DNA from: Rhabditoides inermis
Taxonomy: Eukaryota; Nematoda; Chromadorea; Rhabditida; Rhabditidae
Direction of reading: 5' to 3'
DNA length: 64,000 nucleotides
NCBI GenBank assembly: GCA_963966185.1
Contig: CAWZYM010000402.1
Location: 1,527,825 to 1,591,824 of the forward strand
Below the pieces are notes generated by a model. The model searched no databases. It had not been told where the DNA came from and was given only the letters and a program-made list of their open reading frames with translations. The position numbers were made by a program, and so were the translations under genes. Of this stretch, positions 44,485 through 56,023 are shown in pieces (the first letter of the stretch is position 1; every line of letters begins with the position of its first letter).

Positions 44485-46650
44485 ATGTCTTTTCGCGTCA
44501 CTCGGTCCAAGTCACGCAGACTGTTGCCGTCTCCGGTCAGGGTCCCCACCAAGTCCAGCAAAGCCAAACCCAAGGTACATTGACTGACATTATGATTAGC
44601 GCAATATTTTGTTGTATTTTGTATCAGGTGAAGATGGCGGCCGAGCTGAACAAGCTGCTGGAGAACTACAAGAACGCCACCCCGCACATCACCGACATGA
44701 TGCTGCTGCGTCCCAACCATGAGCTAAACGACGAGGTGTGTTTTGATTTCGTAGTGTTATTATATATTTTTCGAGTCTCTATTGCAGCTGATCAACGCGT
44801 ACATGGCGTTGCTTTGTGAGGCACACAACAACGACTGCGCAGTGGGCGACAAGGTGCGTTTTTTGTGTGCTAAACCAAACTATACATTTCTTGTGATAAT
44901 TCATCAGAATAATTAGTTTTTTTTTGTGCAATATGGAGGTGCGCCTTTGGGCAGTTGTCTGCATTCTTGCAAAACGATGTCTTGTGTTTCTTAATGTGTG
45001 TCGCTGATTTATCAGCGCGTGATACACATACTCTAACTTTATGAGGGATGAGACTCACATTGTTCGTATGTAACGCAGTTATGTTGCACAGGTGCACGCC
45101 ATGTCTTCCTACTTCAAGTCATCATTCGACCTCTACGGCTACGACCGAGTGGCGCGCTGGACGAAGAAGGTGGCAAGCGTCATGCCCAGCTTGTAGTCAT
45201 CTTGTGTGTTTGCAGATCGACATCTTCGCGCTTCGTCTTCTCCTCATCCCAATGCACATCGAATTCGACTTCCAGGGCCACGTCGGCGGACACTGGTCTC
45301 TTGCGGTTAGTCCTCTTTCCGCTTGTAGTTGGATACGTCGAAATTTGATTTGTGATAGTGTATATGTTTATTCTTGACCGTGTCTCCTTCCTTTTTTATT
45401 GTTGTGGCTACGATGTTCACGTATATCGATTCCGCATAAATCGCAGACTGAGGAATGAGACTCACATTGTTCGTATGTTGGTCATATTGCGCATCACCAT
45501 CCGTTAATTTGTAGGCTGTGAACATGAGGAGCAAGAAGATTTCCGTATTCAACAGCCTGGCCGCACCCGACAACACGATTGAGGACGAATACGACGGCGG
45601 TCGTGTTAAGTAAGCAGAGGAGAGAGAGAAGGAAGAGGATAGATATGGAAGGGGAGAGAAAGCCGACTCGATCATGGATTGATTGCAGGGATTTTCTGAA
45701 GAATGAGTGGGAGAAGCGCAAGACTGCGCCCTTCCGCGCAGACGAGTGGAGCGTAATCATTCCCAAGGTGAGCGCGTGCAGCTCTAGCAGATTGGTGTGA
45801 ACTGATGGGGCTTGTGGGCGTCGCTTTCGTTCTGACCGACATCGCGTTTCAGTGCCGCCAGCAGCAGAACGACACTGACTGCGGTGTGTTCGTCTGTCTT
45901 TTTGCAAGGCTGCTCGTCACCGGAAAGAAGGTGCGTTGCCGCTGGCACATGTCCCGATTCCAGAGAGAATTTCAATGAACCCACTTATATAGTCGAATTG
46001 GATTCTATATGCCATCATTCCACATGTTGTGCAGTTTTGTGCAACACAATGTGTATGTCTTCAAATATCCCAAACACTACCATATGAAGGTGTCGAACCG
46101 GTGGGCAGAAATCAGCGATTGGGCGCTGGCGGCGCGCTTTACCACTGCGCCATTGAGGCTCGTACTAAGAGGTCATTGAATCTCAAAGATATGCTTGCTC
46201 GTTTTATCTCATCATTGTACACTGAAGAGGCCAGTGGAGCTAGATGTGCTCTATCTTCTAACTCCTAACCACTGCCTCTATGGCGCAGTGGTAGATCGCG
46301 TCGCCAGCGCACAATCGCTGTGAGCTCTCCATGGGTTCGATTCCTACTCATGGAAGCGTTTTGGATAATTGAAGACATACACGATGTGCTGCACAAAACT
46401 GCACAATATGTGATATGATATGTCACGGATGGCATATAGGATTTATATGTAGTGTTGTGAGGTTATAACCTCGAATCACTGTAGTAATAGGCTCTAGTGA
46501 TTTCCATAAATTTCACGGATATGAATGTGTAGGGAGTAGTAGTAGTGGGAAGTTTCTTGGTCACTTCTATGATTTCAGGTGCCGCCGACGACTTCTCATC
46601 ACTTGCGCACGCTGATCGCAAGGGACCTGGTATCGGCGCGCATCAACTAG
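44485..46650 (+). CDS. Ulp/SENP-type (C48) SUMO/NEDD8 cysteine protease
   Basis: Exons 44485-44574, 44628-44735, 44788-44853, 45092-45169, 45216-45305, 45515-45609, 45689-45767, 45853-45930 and 46579-46650 give 251 residues. A short basic N-terminus precedes a complete C48 catalytic domain. It has LNDELINAYMALL (substrate-binding helix), a Trp loop, LLLIPMHIEF, catalytic His140 in GGHWSLA, oxyanion Gln206 and nucleophile Cys212 in QQNDTDCGVF. The third catalytic position, normally Asp, is Asn157 (SVFNSL). The family removes SUMO or related modifiers from target proteins in nucleus or cytoplasm. The small size suggests a near-minimal enzyme. Two introns share a copy of GAGACTCACATTGTTCGTAT (45050 and 45458), evidence of intron duplication or insertion. 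A tRNA-derived foldback fills the last intron. Confidence 0.88.
46004..46442. mobile_element. Foldback element of two opposed tRNA-derived (SINE-like) units
   Basis: Left arm 46004-46159 and right arm 46274-46442 are inverted copies over about 160 bp with scattered mismatches. The outer ends read TTCTATATGCCATC and its inverse. Each arm contains a tRNA promoter pair pointing inward-to-outward: box A TGGCGCAGTGGTA and box B GGTTCGAcaCC (left, minus strand) or GGTTCGATTCC (right, plus strand). The acceptor stems no longer pair, so these are tRNA-derived, not functional tRNA genes. The spacer 46160-46273 is unique. It lies in the last protease intron (45931-46578). Confidence 0.75.
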
Positions 46651-47120
46651 GCGTGGCGGTATATTCGATTGATCTCAATTCACTCGCATTCTCTTTCCTT
46701 TCCTACTGGTTGTTCTGATGTTATTGTTACACGTTGTTGTCACATTGTCGATGTTTGTCAGGTTGTGTTTGTTTGACGAGAAATGAATTTTGTATATTGT
46801 ATTGTCGCACACTCCTTTTGGGGACATGCTCTCGCAGCTCTGTGGCGTGCTCGTGGAACGCCAGGAGTATTTCCATGTTCGCCGCGCGGGCGACAGTGCC
46901 GTCGCCGCGCACCTATCCGGTGGTGCCGCCGGCGTGGCGCTTTGAAGTGTCTCGCTCGAGCAGCTGGTCGACCTCGGTCTGCATCGCCAGCAGCCCGTGC
47001 ATCCGCCTGCGCAATGAAAGCGTTGCACTCACCGCCTGTCGTCCCCCGATGCCACCGCGTCTTGAATCTTGCGTGTCAGTGAAAGTTGGCTCGCTCGGTG
47101 TCACTGCAACGCTCACTCCG
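46651..47120. other. GC-rich coding-like stretch, strand unresolved
   Basis: On the minus strand a helical-looking frame (LLAMQTEVDQLLERDTSKR) runs to a TAG at 46915-46913. It then continues in the same frame (ANMEILLAFHEHATELREHV). On the plus strand a frame after a CTCTCGCAG acceptor at 46839 reads LCGVLVERQEYFHVRRAGDS to a TGA near 46946 and is in phase with protease exon 8, so it could be an alternative last exon. Neither reading could be completed with normal-sized introns. Confidence 0.3.
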
Positions 47121-48675
47121 TCACGACTCGAAAATCATATTGCTCATTTCTTTTTGATTTGGTGGTATATACCAGCATACCGCATTTGAGATTCAAAGAT
47201 AATTCTACCCTGAATACGTTTGCCCATTTACATTCGCCTCTCACCCCTTGTTTTGCGTTGAAACATTTTGAGATCGCTGAACGTTGGGATTTTGCGAGAC
47301 CCCTTCATGCGAAAAAAAACTGGCTCGTCAGTCGCCGGTGTGGGCGCTCACTACTCTACTCTCTGCTGCGTGCGTCTCAAATTTCACTAGGTGCATTTAT
47401 TTAATTGCGCGTGTCCGTCTTACGTATTAGGCAAGGACCGCCTATTCCGAGAGGAGACTAGAGTGTGCAAAAGCAATCATCCGTCACGTTCGCTTTTCGG
47501 TGTGTTGTTGTTGTAGCGCATTCGACAGATTCGACTGACTCCCGATAGCAGACATCAAAACTCAAAACCGCCATGAATGCGGTAGCAGGCAAGTAGCTGT
47601 TAAACTACCCGACTACATACCTTCCTATCAGATATTTTGTATTCGTAGGTAGAAGCCACATCGGCAAAGAAAGCTCGGTTTCTCTCTCTCTCACTCTCTC
47701 ACTCTCGCCGCCACCTTTATCCGCTTGAAAAAGCGGCTACTCGTGTTGATATATGCGTGCACACTCGCACACGTGCTGTACTCGGCGCACCCTCTAAAAA
47801 CGAATTTGTGAGTGAGTGAATTTTGGGAGGGACGAAGAGGCAGTGGTGGTTGCTCCAGGAATGGTTGTGTGCGCGCGGTGGTCCCCGGAGACGCACAATC
47901 GAGCAGCACGCAGAAACATGGCGGATACATCATCTAGCAACAAACGGGGAACGAGAGACAAACATCACTTGTTAGTGCCGGCTTAGAGTTCATCGAGGAC
48001 AGCCCCTGGAGGCGACTCTCGCATGGTCCAGTTCATTCATGTCTTCGGGATAGATGTGGCGAAGAGAGAGAGGGAGAGAAAGAGAGAGAGAGAGACGTGA
48101 GGAGGCGCTTCATGTGAGTCGTACTCGCCTCTGTCCTTTGAGTAATGTCCGTGCTGAAATGTTTGCCGTGTCATTTGTTGCACGTTTGCGGAGCGCATCA
48201 TCCCTGTCCACTCCGCACTCGCTCGGTCTCCGATTCGGGGAAGACGCGCACTTCACCCGCTAATCCCACTTTGCCCTGCCACACACATGATCGATCCACT
48301 CACTGTCTCTTGTTACCAGTACTCCCACTCTAAGCAACAGCAATACTTTAAATGGCGTGCTCAGTGAGTGGCTGGGGCACGCTTCACTGCCCAGATGTGC
48401 ACGAGAATTCCGCTCGTCTACGCACACTATTTTCAAGGCTTCGTGGTACTGGTGGGCTAATAAGGCGGTAGATGAGGGTGTGTGTGGTAGATCAGTGACG
48501 TCCCGCGCGAATGTCGGTCCGAGTCGAGAACGGTCCGAGGGGGGAGAGGTGGAGAGTGAGGGAAATAGCGTGCGGAGGGAGGAGGGCGGAGGAATTGGCG
48601 GGCTAGCCGGCTGGCCCCGCCCCCTCCGGGAGGCAGCGCCGCCTCAGTGCGAGTGCTCCCTCTCTAGCCGGCAAC
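47121..48675. other. Intergenic / 5' region of the NCAM-like gene
   Basis: No confident gene. A short purine tract is at 48063-48095. A CTCTCTAG 3' splice site at 48667 lies eight bases before the NCAM-like ATG. Confidence 0.5.
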
Positions 48676-51600
48676 ATGCGGGCACCTCTCCTACTAACCT
48701 TATTCGCGTCGCTTGTCGCAGGTACGGTTATTGATTGAAGTTCGTATGCCCTATCTCTACAATTTGAGCAAGTTTCGATATCCATTTGCGATATCGATAC
48801 CCTCTTCGTGTCTTGCTCTCTCCCGTGTGCGCATAATGGAATAGATGCAAGAATGGGGAGACGGACAGCCGAGCTCGCTCCTCCGTTCGCTCTTTCTTTG
48901 TTCAGCCGCCCTAGCTTTTTGTCTCGCGCTCGAAATCAAGCCTCTTTGAAAGGGGCGAGTCATAAAAATCGCGCGTCACTTTCTCTCTCGCAAATGAAAG
49001 CGCGGGCGCTGCGAACATTTCAACATGTTCAGTGTTTGTTGAGCTACCGAGTAATGAGCGCTGCCGTCCACTTGAGAGAGAGAGGTGGCTGGTGTGCGAA
49101 CGGAGATCATGATATCGATCGATATTGATTTGTTGCAGGATGGAACCTGCACGTGATGCCGGGCGCGGAACAGCTGAAGAACAAGCAGACGGGACTCAAC
49201 TTCATGGTGGTGTGCAAGGTGCGCGACTTTGACGGCGCCGCGTCGAACGTGAAGATCGAGTGGATCCGCAACGACAAGGTCATCACTCGCATCGGAAGGT
49301 ACGCTGCTCGCCTCGTTTGCATCCTCTAACCCCTCCATTGCAGTGTGGTGACGGTGACGAAGCCGTATTCTAACCAGCTGATGATCAACCGACCCAAGGT
49401 GTCCGACTCTGGCACGTACACTTGCCGTGCCGAGATTGACGGCGAGACGCAGCAGTCCGATGCGCACATCAGCTTTGTCGGTGAGTGGCGAGATGCGCTA
49501 TTCGCAACTAGTCACTCAAGGCTGCACTCGAGCCGCGCGACCTGTCACTTGTTGACTCGCGTGTAATTGCGACATGTGCGTGTGTGTGTGTGTGTGCGGG
49601 AAAAAGCGCTGGTCATTGCCGCCAGCGATTTGGCTTGCGACCCTTGTCCTCTCTCCCTAATCTCACACGCATATCGACTACTACCGAGGGCGAAACTTGT
49701 TTTTGCTAATGCGCGCACGCATATTGGGGGTGCCTCTTGGATGACGATGGATGTGGATTGATTGAGTGTGATTGCAGACCCGCCGCGTTTTGTCGACGCG
49801 AAGACGGAGCAGCATCCGGAGCACGGCACGACGGCCAAGATTCACTGTCAGGTGGAGGGCAGCGACGAGCTCGAGGTGTTCTGGCAGTTCAATGGATCGA
49901 CGCTCGAGAGTGAGTCTATGGAACAATGGGCCCGTGCAACATGGTGACCTCTGACCTGCGTGCGAGCTCTTATCCCACCGCCGAGACAATGGCGAAATGC
50001 TGCTAATCACCCGCCGCCCACCTCTGTGTGTGTGTTTTTGGAATTGGACACATTTGCATATTTGTGTGGGGGTCAAGCGGCTGTCTGGGAGGGGGATAAG
50101 GATAGAGATTAGGCGAACCATCTGGTGCGCTGCGGATCTCAAGAGGTCCCTAGTTGCGCGGCGGCGACGCCGCTACGCAAAGAGTGTTTATAGAGTAGTG
50201 GACGTGTTTAGATGTGAGCGCGCCGCATCTCGATTGTATCATTGCTAGACGATTGCAACATGTCACCCTGTGGCGGTTGATAAGTAAACTATGCCAAGTG
50301 GGGATTAGAAATTATGATAAGAGGGCCGATACGATACTGTACTATACGGTAACTTTCAGACTCTAACCGCGGATACGAGTACGATGGGCACAACCTGATC
50401 ATTCCCAACTTCGACATGAAGAAGGACGATGGAGTCTACTTGTGCAATGCTGCCGAGTTCAACTCTTACGAAACGCTGACGATCAACGTTACTGGATACT
50501 GTGAGTGTCGATACTTGGCAGCTTTGATTTAACTTGTTTTGTTTTCAGCGCGGCCCCAGATCACTGTGTTTGACACTCCGCCGACTGGCTACGAGGGTCA
50601 GTCTGTGCAGATGCAGTGTCAGGCGACGGGCAAGCCTGCGCCCACGTACCAGTGGTTCAAGGGAGATGTGAGTGGCATTGGATTGATGAGCGTTTGATTA
50701 TGATCGGCGTTGCGTGCGTGCCTAACCTCCAGCTGTCAACGCGGGTTATTCGCTGGCTGTGGTGTCTGTGCGCTCTGCGTTTTGCTCGCTCTATGCGCAC
50801 TGTCTGCCTGCCTGACCCGTGGGAAACTGTAGCCGCGCGCGGTCATTGGTGACGCAATGACAATCTGATGGTCTCCGCCGCGGCCGGGTGCGTTTTTGAG
50901 ATGCGGGGCATTTATGATAATTAGAATGTGGAGTGTGCCTAATTGAGCAGCTGTGTGTGTGTGTGGATGATGCGCGGAGTCTTGTGCTTATTAGAGCAGA
51001 GCAGTGTGTGTGCCCTGTTATTTGTTTGTTGAGCGTCGCGGTGCTTTGAAGGAGAGTGAGCGCGAGGACGCTTGAATATAGGAAAGCGCCTCTTGAATGG
51101 TCTCTACTCGAGTGTGCGAGTCGAGTGGCTGCGCAAAAGGAAACAATATGCGATGAACACGATCGATTAGTCGATTGTCGTACAATGTCCATTTCAGTCT
51201 GAGGAGGAGATGGTTTCGGGCGACAAGTACAAGGTGGAGGGTGGTCTGCTGGTGATCGAGTCTCTTGTGGAGGAGGATGCCGGCGACTACCGCTGCGTGG
51301 CCACGAACCCCCTCGGATCGACTGACAAGACTGCCGCGCTCGCCATCTTCCGCAAGCCGCGCATCGCCCGCATGCAGGATGTGTCTGTGGAACAGGCTGA
51401 CTCTGTCGAGCTGACTTGTGCCTATTCTGGCGATGGCGTCCTCAGGGCCAAGTTCGTCTTCGGATCGCAAGAGTTCGAGGTGAGCCTGTATCTAACCGCC
51501 CCTTTCACTGACATATTTGTAGGTTTTGCCCGAGGTTGAGGAGACCACGACGACTACTGTGGCGCCGGCTGCTGCCGACTCTGAGGAGGCTGCGGACGAG

Positions 51601-54029
51601 GATGATGAGCCGATGGAGGAGGGCGTTCTGGAGACGACGACTGGCGCTTCGGAGGAGACTGACGAGGAGGAGGATGAGGACGAGCAGGATGAGGAGGAGA
51701 CTGAGGAGCAGGCGCGCTGGAAGCGGGTCAGTGCACTTGACCCATGGCTACTAATCCTAATGACGGGTTATCACTAGTGGCCGCGCACCTGTAGCGACTG
51801 TGACCCTACGGTGGCAATAGCCCATGGCTCTATTCAAACTGCCTCCGGATCGCTTTCATTTGTCTCATTTGTGCGTGTTAGTCACACCTGTGGGCGCGAA
51901 CAAAGGGCTGGGGGTCAGCAGTGTTTCGGACAATGGACGGTGTCGGTGGGGGTGGAAGAGGTAGTAGACATCTGGATAGCCACCAGCCAGCTGGCTACTT
52001 TACAAATCATATGCACTTCCTCTCTCCCGTATCCGCTAATCGTTGCGTGAGTAATTTGGGATTATCGGGATTGGTTTCCCGCATGAATAGGTGTGCGCAT
52101 TGATAATAACGCGAGGAGACAGATGTGAAAATCTTACAATTTCTCACGTGTCACTTTAGTTCGTTGACGACGCGTCGACTCGGGTCTCTGTTCGCGCCGA
52201 TGGAGACAAGCTGATTGTGTCGATTGGCAAGATCTCGCTGGACGATGCGGGCACGTACAAGTGTGTGGTGGAGAACGAGGCTGGTCGCGAGGAGCGCGCG
52301 CTCAAGCTGTCGGTCAACTTCGCGCCCGTCATGAAGACGTCTCTCCCCTCTGTCGTGCGCTCTTTCGACGGCCACGCGGCTGTTGTCGAGTGTGCCGCCG
52401 AATCCTGGCCCCATCCCGAGTGGTCGTGGTTCAAGGATGGAGACGAGGTATCGCGTTTCGCCGCCATGTGTCGCCTCATGTCTCTCGTTTCAGATCGAGG
52501 CTGACGGCTCGTCGGTTGTGATCTACTCTGACGCGGGCGCGTCCAAGCTGACTCTGCACAACGACGAGGGCAAGAACTATGGAGAGTACACTTGCCGCGC
52601 GTCTAACGGCATCGGCTCGGCTGTGGAGCGGACTGTGGAGGTTGTGCGTGTGTTGGCGCCTCGCGAGCCGTCTGCCATGTCTTGCAACGAGCATGTCTAT
52701 CCCAACTACGCGCAATGTGCCTTCATCGACGAGGAGTACACGAAGGAGGACACTAAGCCGACGCACGTGACTGTGGAGCTGGTGGAGGGAGATGAGGAGA
52801 GCGAGGCGTCGCCCGTCCAGCTCACCCTTCCCTTCTCTAACCCGCTCCGAGTGCCCGATCTCAACACCAACTCTCGCTACACCGTGCGCGCTCGTGTCTC
52901 GAACGAGGCCGGAGAGTCTGAGTGGGGACCGCAGCAGACTATCGAGACTACCAACGCATGGGGTGAGTTGGTGGACATACTGTAGCTAGTACTACTGTAG
53001 TTAGTATCAGTAATTACCATATAATTGCAGCTCCGGAGCCGCCGACTGGAGTGCGCGTCGAGTGTGATGAGAAGTGTGTGATTAGCTGGCTGCGACCGAA
53101 TGACCACGGAGAGGAGATTACTGCCTGGCAGGCGACGATCACTGAGCTCGAGGCTGAAGTGAGTGAGTGGTACTGTACTAATATACGGTACGGTACTGTA
53201 CTGTACTAGGTACTGTAGGTGGCGGTATGACTATTGCAACCAGCATGTTATTGTTTGCATTTCAGACGCCGCGTCCTGTTGTCATCTCGATTGCCGTGAC
53301 GAATGAGACTCGTTACGAGCTGGCTCTCAAGCCGCAGACTCGTGTCGAGATCAAGCTGGTTGCTCTCAACTCTGTCGGCGCATCCGAGCCCGCTGTCGTC
53401 GAGATTCTCACTCCTGGTTAGTGGGTGTACGGTAGTGTACTGTACAGACTGGTGCGCGGTTTCAGAGACGCTGACCGAGTGGGACGATGATTCGTCGTCG
53501 CGCGTGTGGATGTACGTGTTGGCATCGCTGATTGGCATGTTGATTGTGGTGGATGTGGTGTGCTGTGCCAAGAGCCAGTGTGGAATCCTGCACTGTATCT
53601 GCCTCAACTGTTTCGGACGCGGCGGCGCTGCCAACGACAAGGAAAAGGACCTCGAGGCGGGCAGGTGGGTGACGGGGGTACGGTAGCTGGTGCTGGGATT
53701 ACGGTAGATTGTGATTAGAATGAAGGTGACTCTCGAGGCGGGCAGGTGGGTGATGGGTGGTGCGGTAGCTGGTGCTGGGATTACGGTAGCACCAGAATGG
53801 AAATGACTGTTGTTGCTTTCAGGGACGAGTCGAACCGTCTTCTGTCTGAGAGTGCCGCCGCCAGGTAACTGTGTTCCATGTGAGTGGCGCGTCTGGATGA
53901 GCCGGTGTCGGTGGTCCCTAACTGTCTGTGTCCAACTAACTTTGTGTGTGTTGTCGATTCATCCATAGTATACGTATCGTTTTCAGGTCGACGGAGCGTC
54001 TCGCTTCTCCCGTGCAGACTTCGGTCTGA
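48676..54029 (+). CDS. ncam-1: NCAM/Fasciclin II-like cell adhesion receptor
   Basis: Exons 48676-48721, 49139-49298, 49344-49480, 49778-49909, 50360-50500, 50549-50667, 51198-51479, 51523-51726, 52160-52447, 52494-52962, 53031-53158, 53266-53416, 53466-53664, 53823-53864 and 53987-54029 give 846 residues. Signal peptide (about 1-16), then five Ig domains with Cys...W...DxGxYxC signatures (for example DSGTYTCRAE, DAGDYRCVA, DAGTYKCVV). Two fibronectin III domains follow, then a transmembrane helix near 766-786 (VWMYVLASLIGMLIVVDVV), a Cys-rich juxtamembrane stretch and a short tail ending SPVQTSV. The 5 Ig + 2 FN3 + TM plan is that of NCAM/FasII; it mediates homophilic neuronal adhesion (family knowledge). 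Exon 8 (residues 340-407) is a 204-nt, phase-0 cassette with 30 Glu/Asp of 68 residues that splits Ig4. Confidence 0.9.
53720..53790 (+). pseudogene. Duplicated exon-end plus donor in NCAM-like intron 13
   Basis: CTCGAGGCGGGCAG|GTGGGTGA at about 53732-53755 repeats the end of exon 13 at 53650-53673. TAGCTGGTGCTGGGATTACGG follows both. About 80 bp were duplicated in tandem. Confidence 0.8.
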
Positions 54030-54606
54030 CCTCAGTTTCATTTTGGTGGATCATCACTCCTAATAAGGCGTCCCCAGTCATTCACTTCCACCACTTACCC
54101 CTCGCATTTGTAGATATTTGTATCGCTATGTTTTAGTAGATATCGACTGACTCGACTTTGTATACTATTGTTTTACCCGACCCGAGAGATTGAGGCCCAG
54201 CCTCTTTGCAGTTCCTACTCATACCATACGATAGCACCCGCTAGTAGCTTTTATGTGTGTCATGCAGCTATCTTCATATTGTTAGCAACTGTTGTGAGGC
54301 ACACAGATGTGAATCGGGTTTCATCACTTATTGTTTACTATGCAATATCTATATAAACTATTTTGAACAATTTGTGGTTTGGATATTATTAGAAAATGGT
54401 TGGTGGAGTGTGTGTTGAGAAGTTTTCGGGCGGCTTCAGCTATTGCATGTACCTCTGCAGCGACAGCTGAAGTCTGCGAGAGGGAAAGGGAGCGCGCGCC
54501 CCCAATACTAGTTGCTTCCACCATCATACACACCACCGGTGCCGTCCACTCTCAGTAAGACGTGCAGTCCTTACGAGAATGACGATGACGAGTCTCCCGC
54601 CTCCTC

Positions 54607-54643
<37 letters not shown>

Positions 54644-54875
54644 ACTCTCACTCAGGCATCCCTCCCATCAACAACCCCAACTGTGCCCACGTGCACGCGA
54701 TGGCTGTCTGCGCGGCGCCGACTGGTGCGTATCCGTCTATTAGTGCCAGGTGAGAGTGGCGTCTCTCCGATCCGCCTGCATCCCTTTCTCCCAGGTGCGA
54801 CAGAGCTTGCTCTCCCACCAGGTGCCGATAGCTGTGAAAAACGGGAAATACTTTTACGGCCATTTGCTAGCTTCT

Positions 54876-54924
<49 letters not shown>

Positions 54925-55484
54925 ATCAGTCCTTCGTAGCAGTGCTCCGAAAACCAGCGATAAATGTCGCAAACGTGTGTGTTACGCGAACACGCCAGAA
55001 ATGGGGCTCGATTGAGATATCGCGTTGGATAGCGTGTTTTCCCACTCTAAAGCTGAACTGTTTAATTCAAAGCATAAATCAGGAGGTTTGTCTAACTCTT
55101 TCTCAGTCCGTGGTAGCAGTGCTCCAGCGATAAATGGTGAGTCTTGCGACGCCGCCTCCTCTATCGCTTACGAGTTGCAGTACGTCAAACTAGAAAGTTT
55201 ATAAGGCAAATGCAAAACGCACTCATTTGAAAGCACACGAAATGATCTCGCAGCATTATTGTCTCCCGTCTCCCCTTGTGTCGCGGTGTGCGGTTGGGTC
55301 GTAGGAGTCGGGAAGTCGGGATGTTCGGGTGCTGTGTGCCCTCTCTCCGTCTCTGGATACCACACATTTTGGACGAGACAGTTTCAAAAGCAATCATTAC
55401 GCTACCCGCCTTCCGTGAATGAATACATCTCTCGCCCATGCTCACCTAATTTCCTACACCCTGTTTACTTTTCTTCTATTTCAG
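54030..55484. other. 3' region of NCAM-like gene; unresolved coding-like segments
   Basis: At 54507-54605 a plus frame (LPPSYTPPVPSTLSK...ENDDDESPASS) looks like a Pro-rich acidic cytoplasmic segment but has no ATG and no donor. On the minus strand, 54831-54656 is bounded by a TTTTTCACAG acceptor and a GTGAGAGT donor. Two near copies of TAGCAGTGCTCC...AGCGATAAATG at about 54940 and 55115 point to a local duplication. A (GA)n tract lies at 54607-54634 and (CT)n at 54880-54918. I could not build a gene from these. Confidence 0.35.
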
Positions 55485-56023
55485 TTGCTTTACGTTTGTC
55501 TCTCGCCGTATCTTAAAACGGACCAAGAAGGGCAAGGGTTTCCGGAAGCCGGAAAGCGAAGCGGTACGGTGTTTCTCTCTTGCATCATCTTAATTTCACT
55601 GTTTCGATGTGTACCCTCTTTTTCATTTCTCTCTCCTAACGTGTCTTCTTTAGAGCGATCACCGCCTCCTTCCCTCTTCCTCTCCCGCTGCGTCCAGCAA
55701 GCCGCGGAAGCTTGACGTTAGTAACTCTAATCACCGTACTATCATTTACAACCCATCTCAATGACAGTGCCATTAGCCATCACAATCCGTTACCTCACCC
55801 TCTTTCACTACAGACTCTGGTCGCATCGGCGTCTGCGCAAGCTGTCTCGGCCGGTCGGTGCCGTTGCGCGGACTGCATCCTCTATGCGGACTGCATCCCC
55901 GCCACCCCGGCATCTCCCAGTCCGCCCCCGACCCCGCCCCGCACTGACAAGCACAAGCCCCGTCCGCGCACCAACCCGTACTACTTCCACGGCAAGAAGA
56001 TCATCGCCGCTGACAAGGTCTAG
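55485..56023 (+). CDS. ncam-1: Probable alternative cytoplasmic-tail exons of the NCAM-like gene
   Basis: Three exons, 55485-55563, 55654-55716 and 55814-56023, join in phase to about 117 residues and a TAG stop. They begin with one base completing a codon, exactly what is left over after NCAM-like exon 13 or exon 14 (both end in phase 2). The joined product runs from CFTFVSRRILKRTKKGKGFR through a Ser/Pro segment and CRCADCILYADC to a Pro/Lys-rich end (NPYYFHGKKIIAADKV). There is no ATG or signal peptide, so a separate gene is less likely. A longer intracellular tail by alternative last exons would parallel NCAM isoforms; this is inference from phase. Confidence 0.5.

Noticed and set aside
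46085..46345. Two functional tRNA genes
   Set aside because: Boxes A and B are good, but acceptor stems do not pair and the units are embedded in a longer inverted repeat; they are tRNA-derived elements.
46985..47010. A 26-nt intron on the minus strand (GTGAGT...GCAG) in the coding-like stretch
   Set aside because: Every well-supported intron here is at least about 43 nt. The upstream frame it would create meets a stop, so I do not trust it.
54324..54831. Minus-strand gene with exons at 54831-54656 and 54560-54330
   Set aside because: It needs a 24-nt intron, no start exon could be found, and the product shows no recognisable domain. The plus strand also has coding-like frames in the same place.
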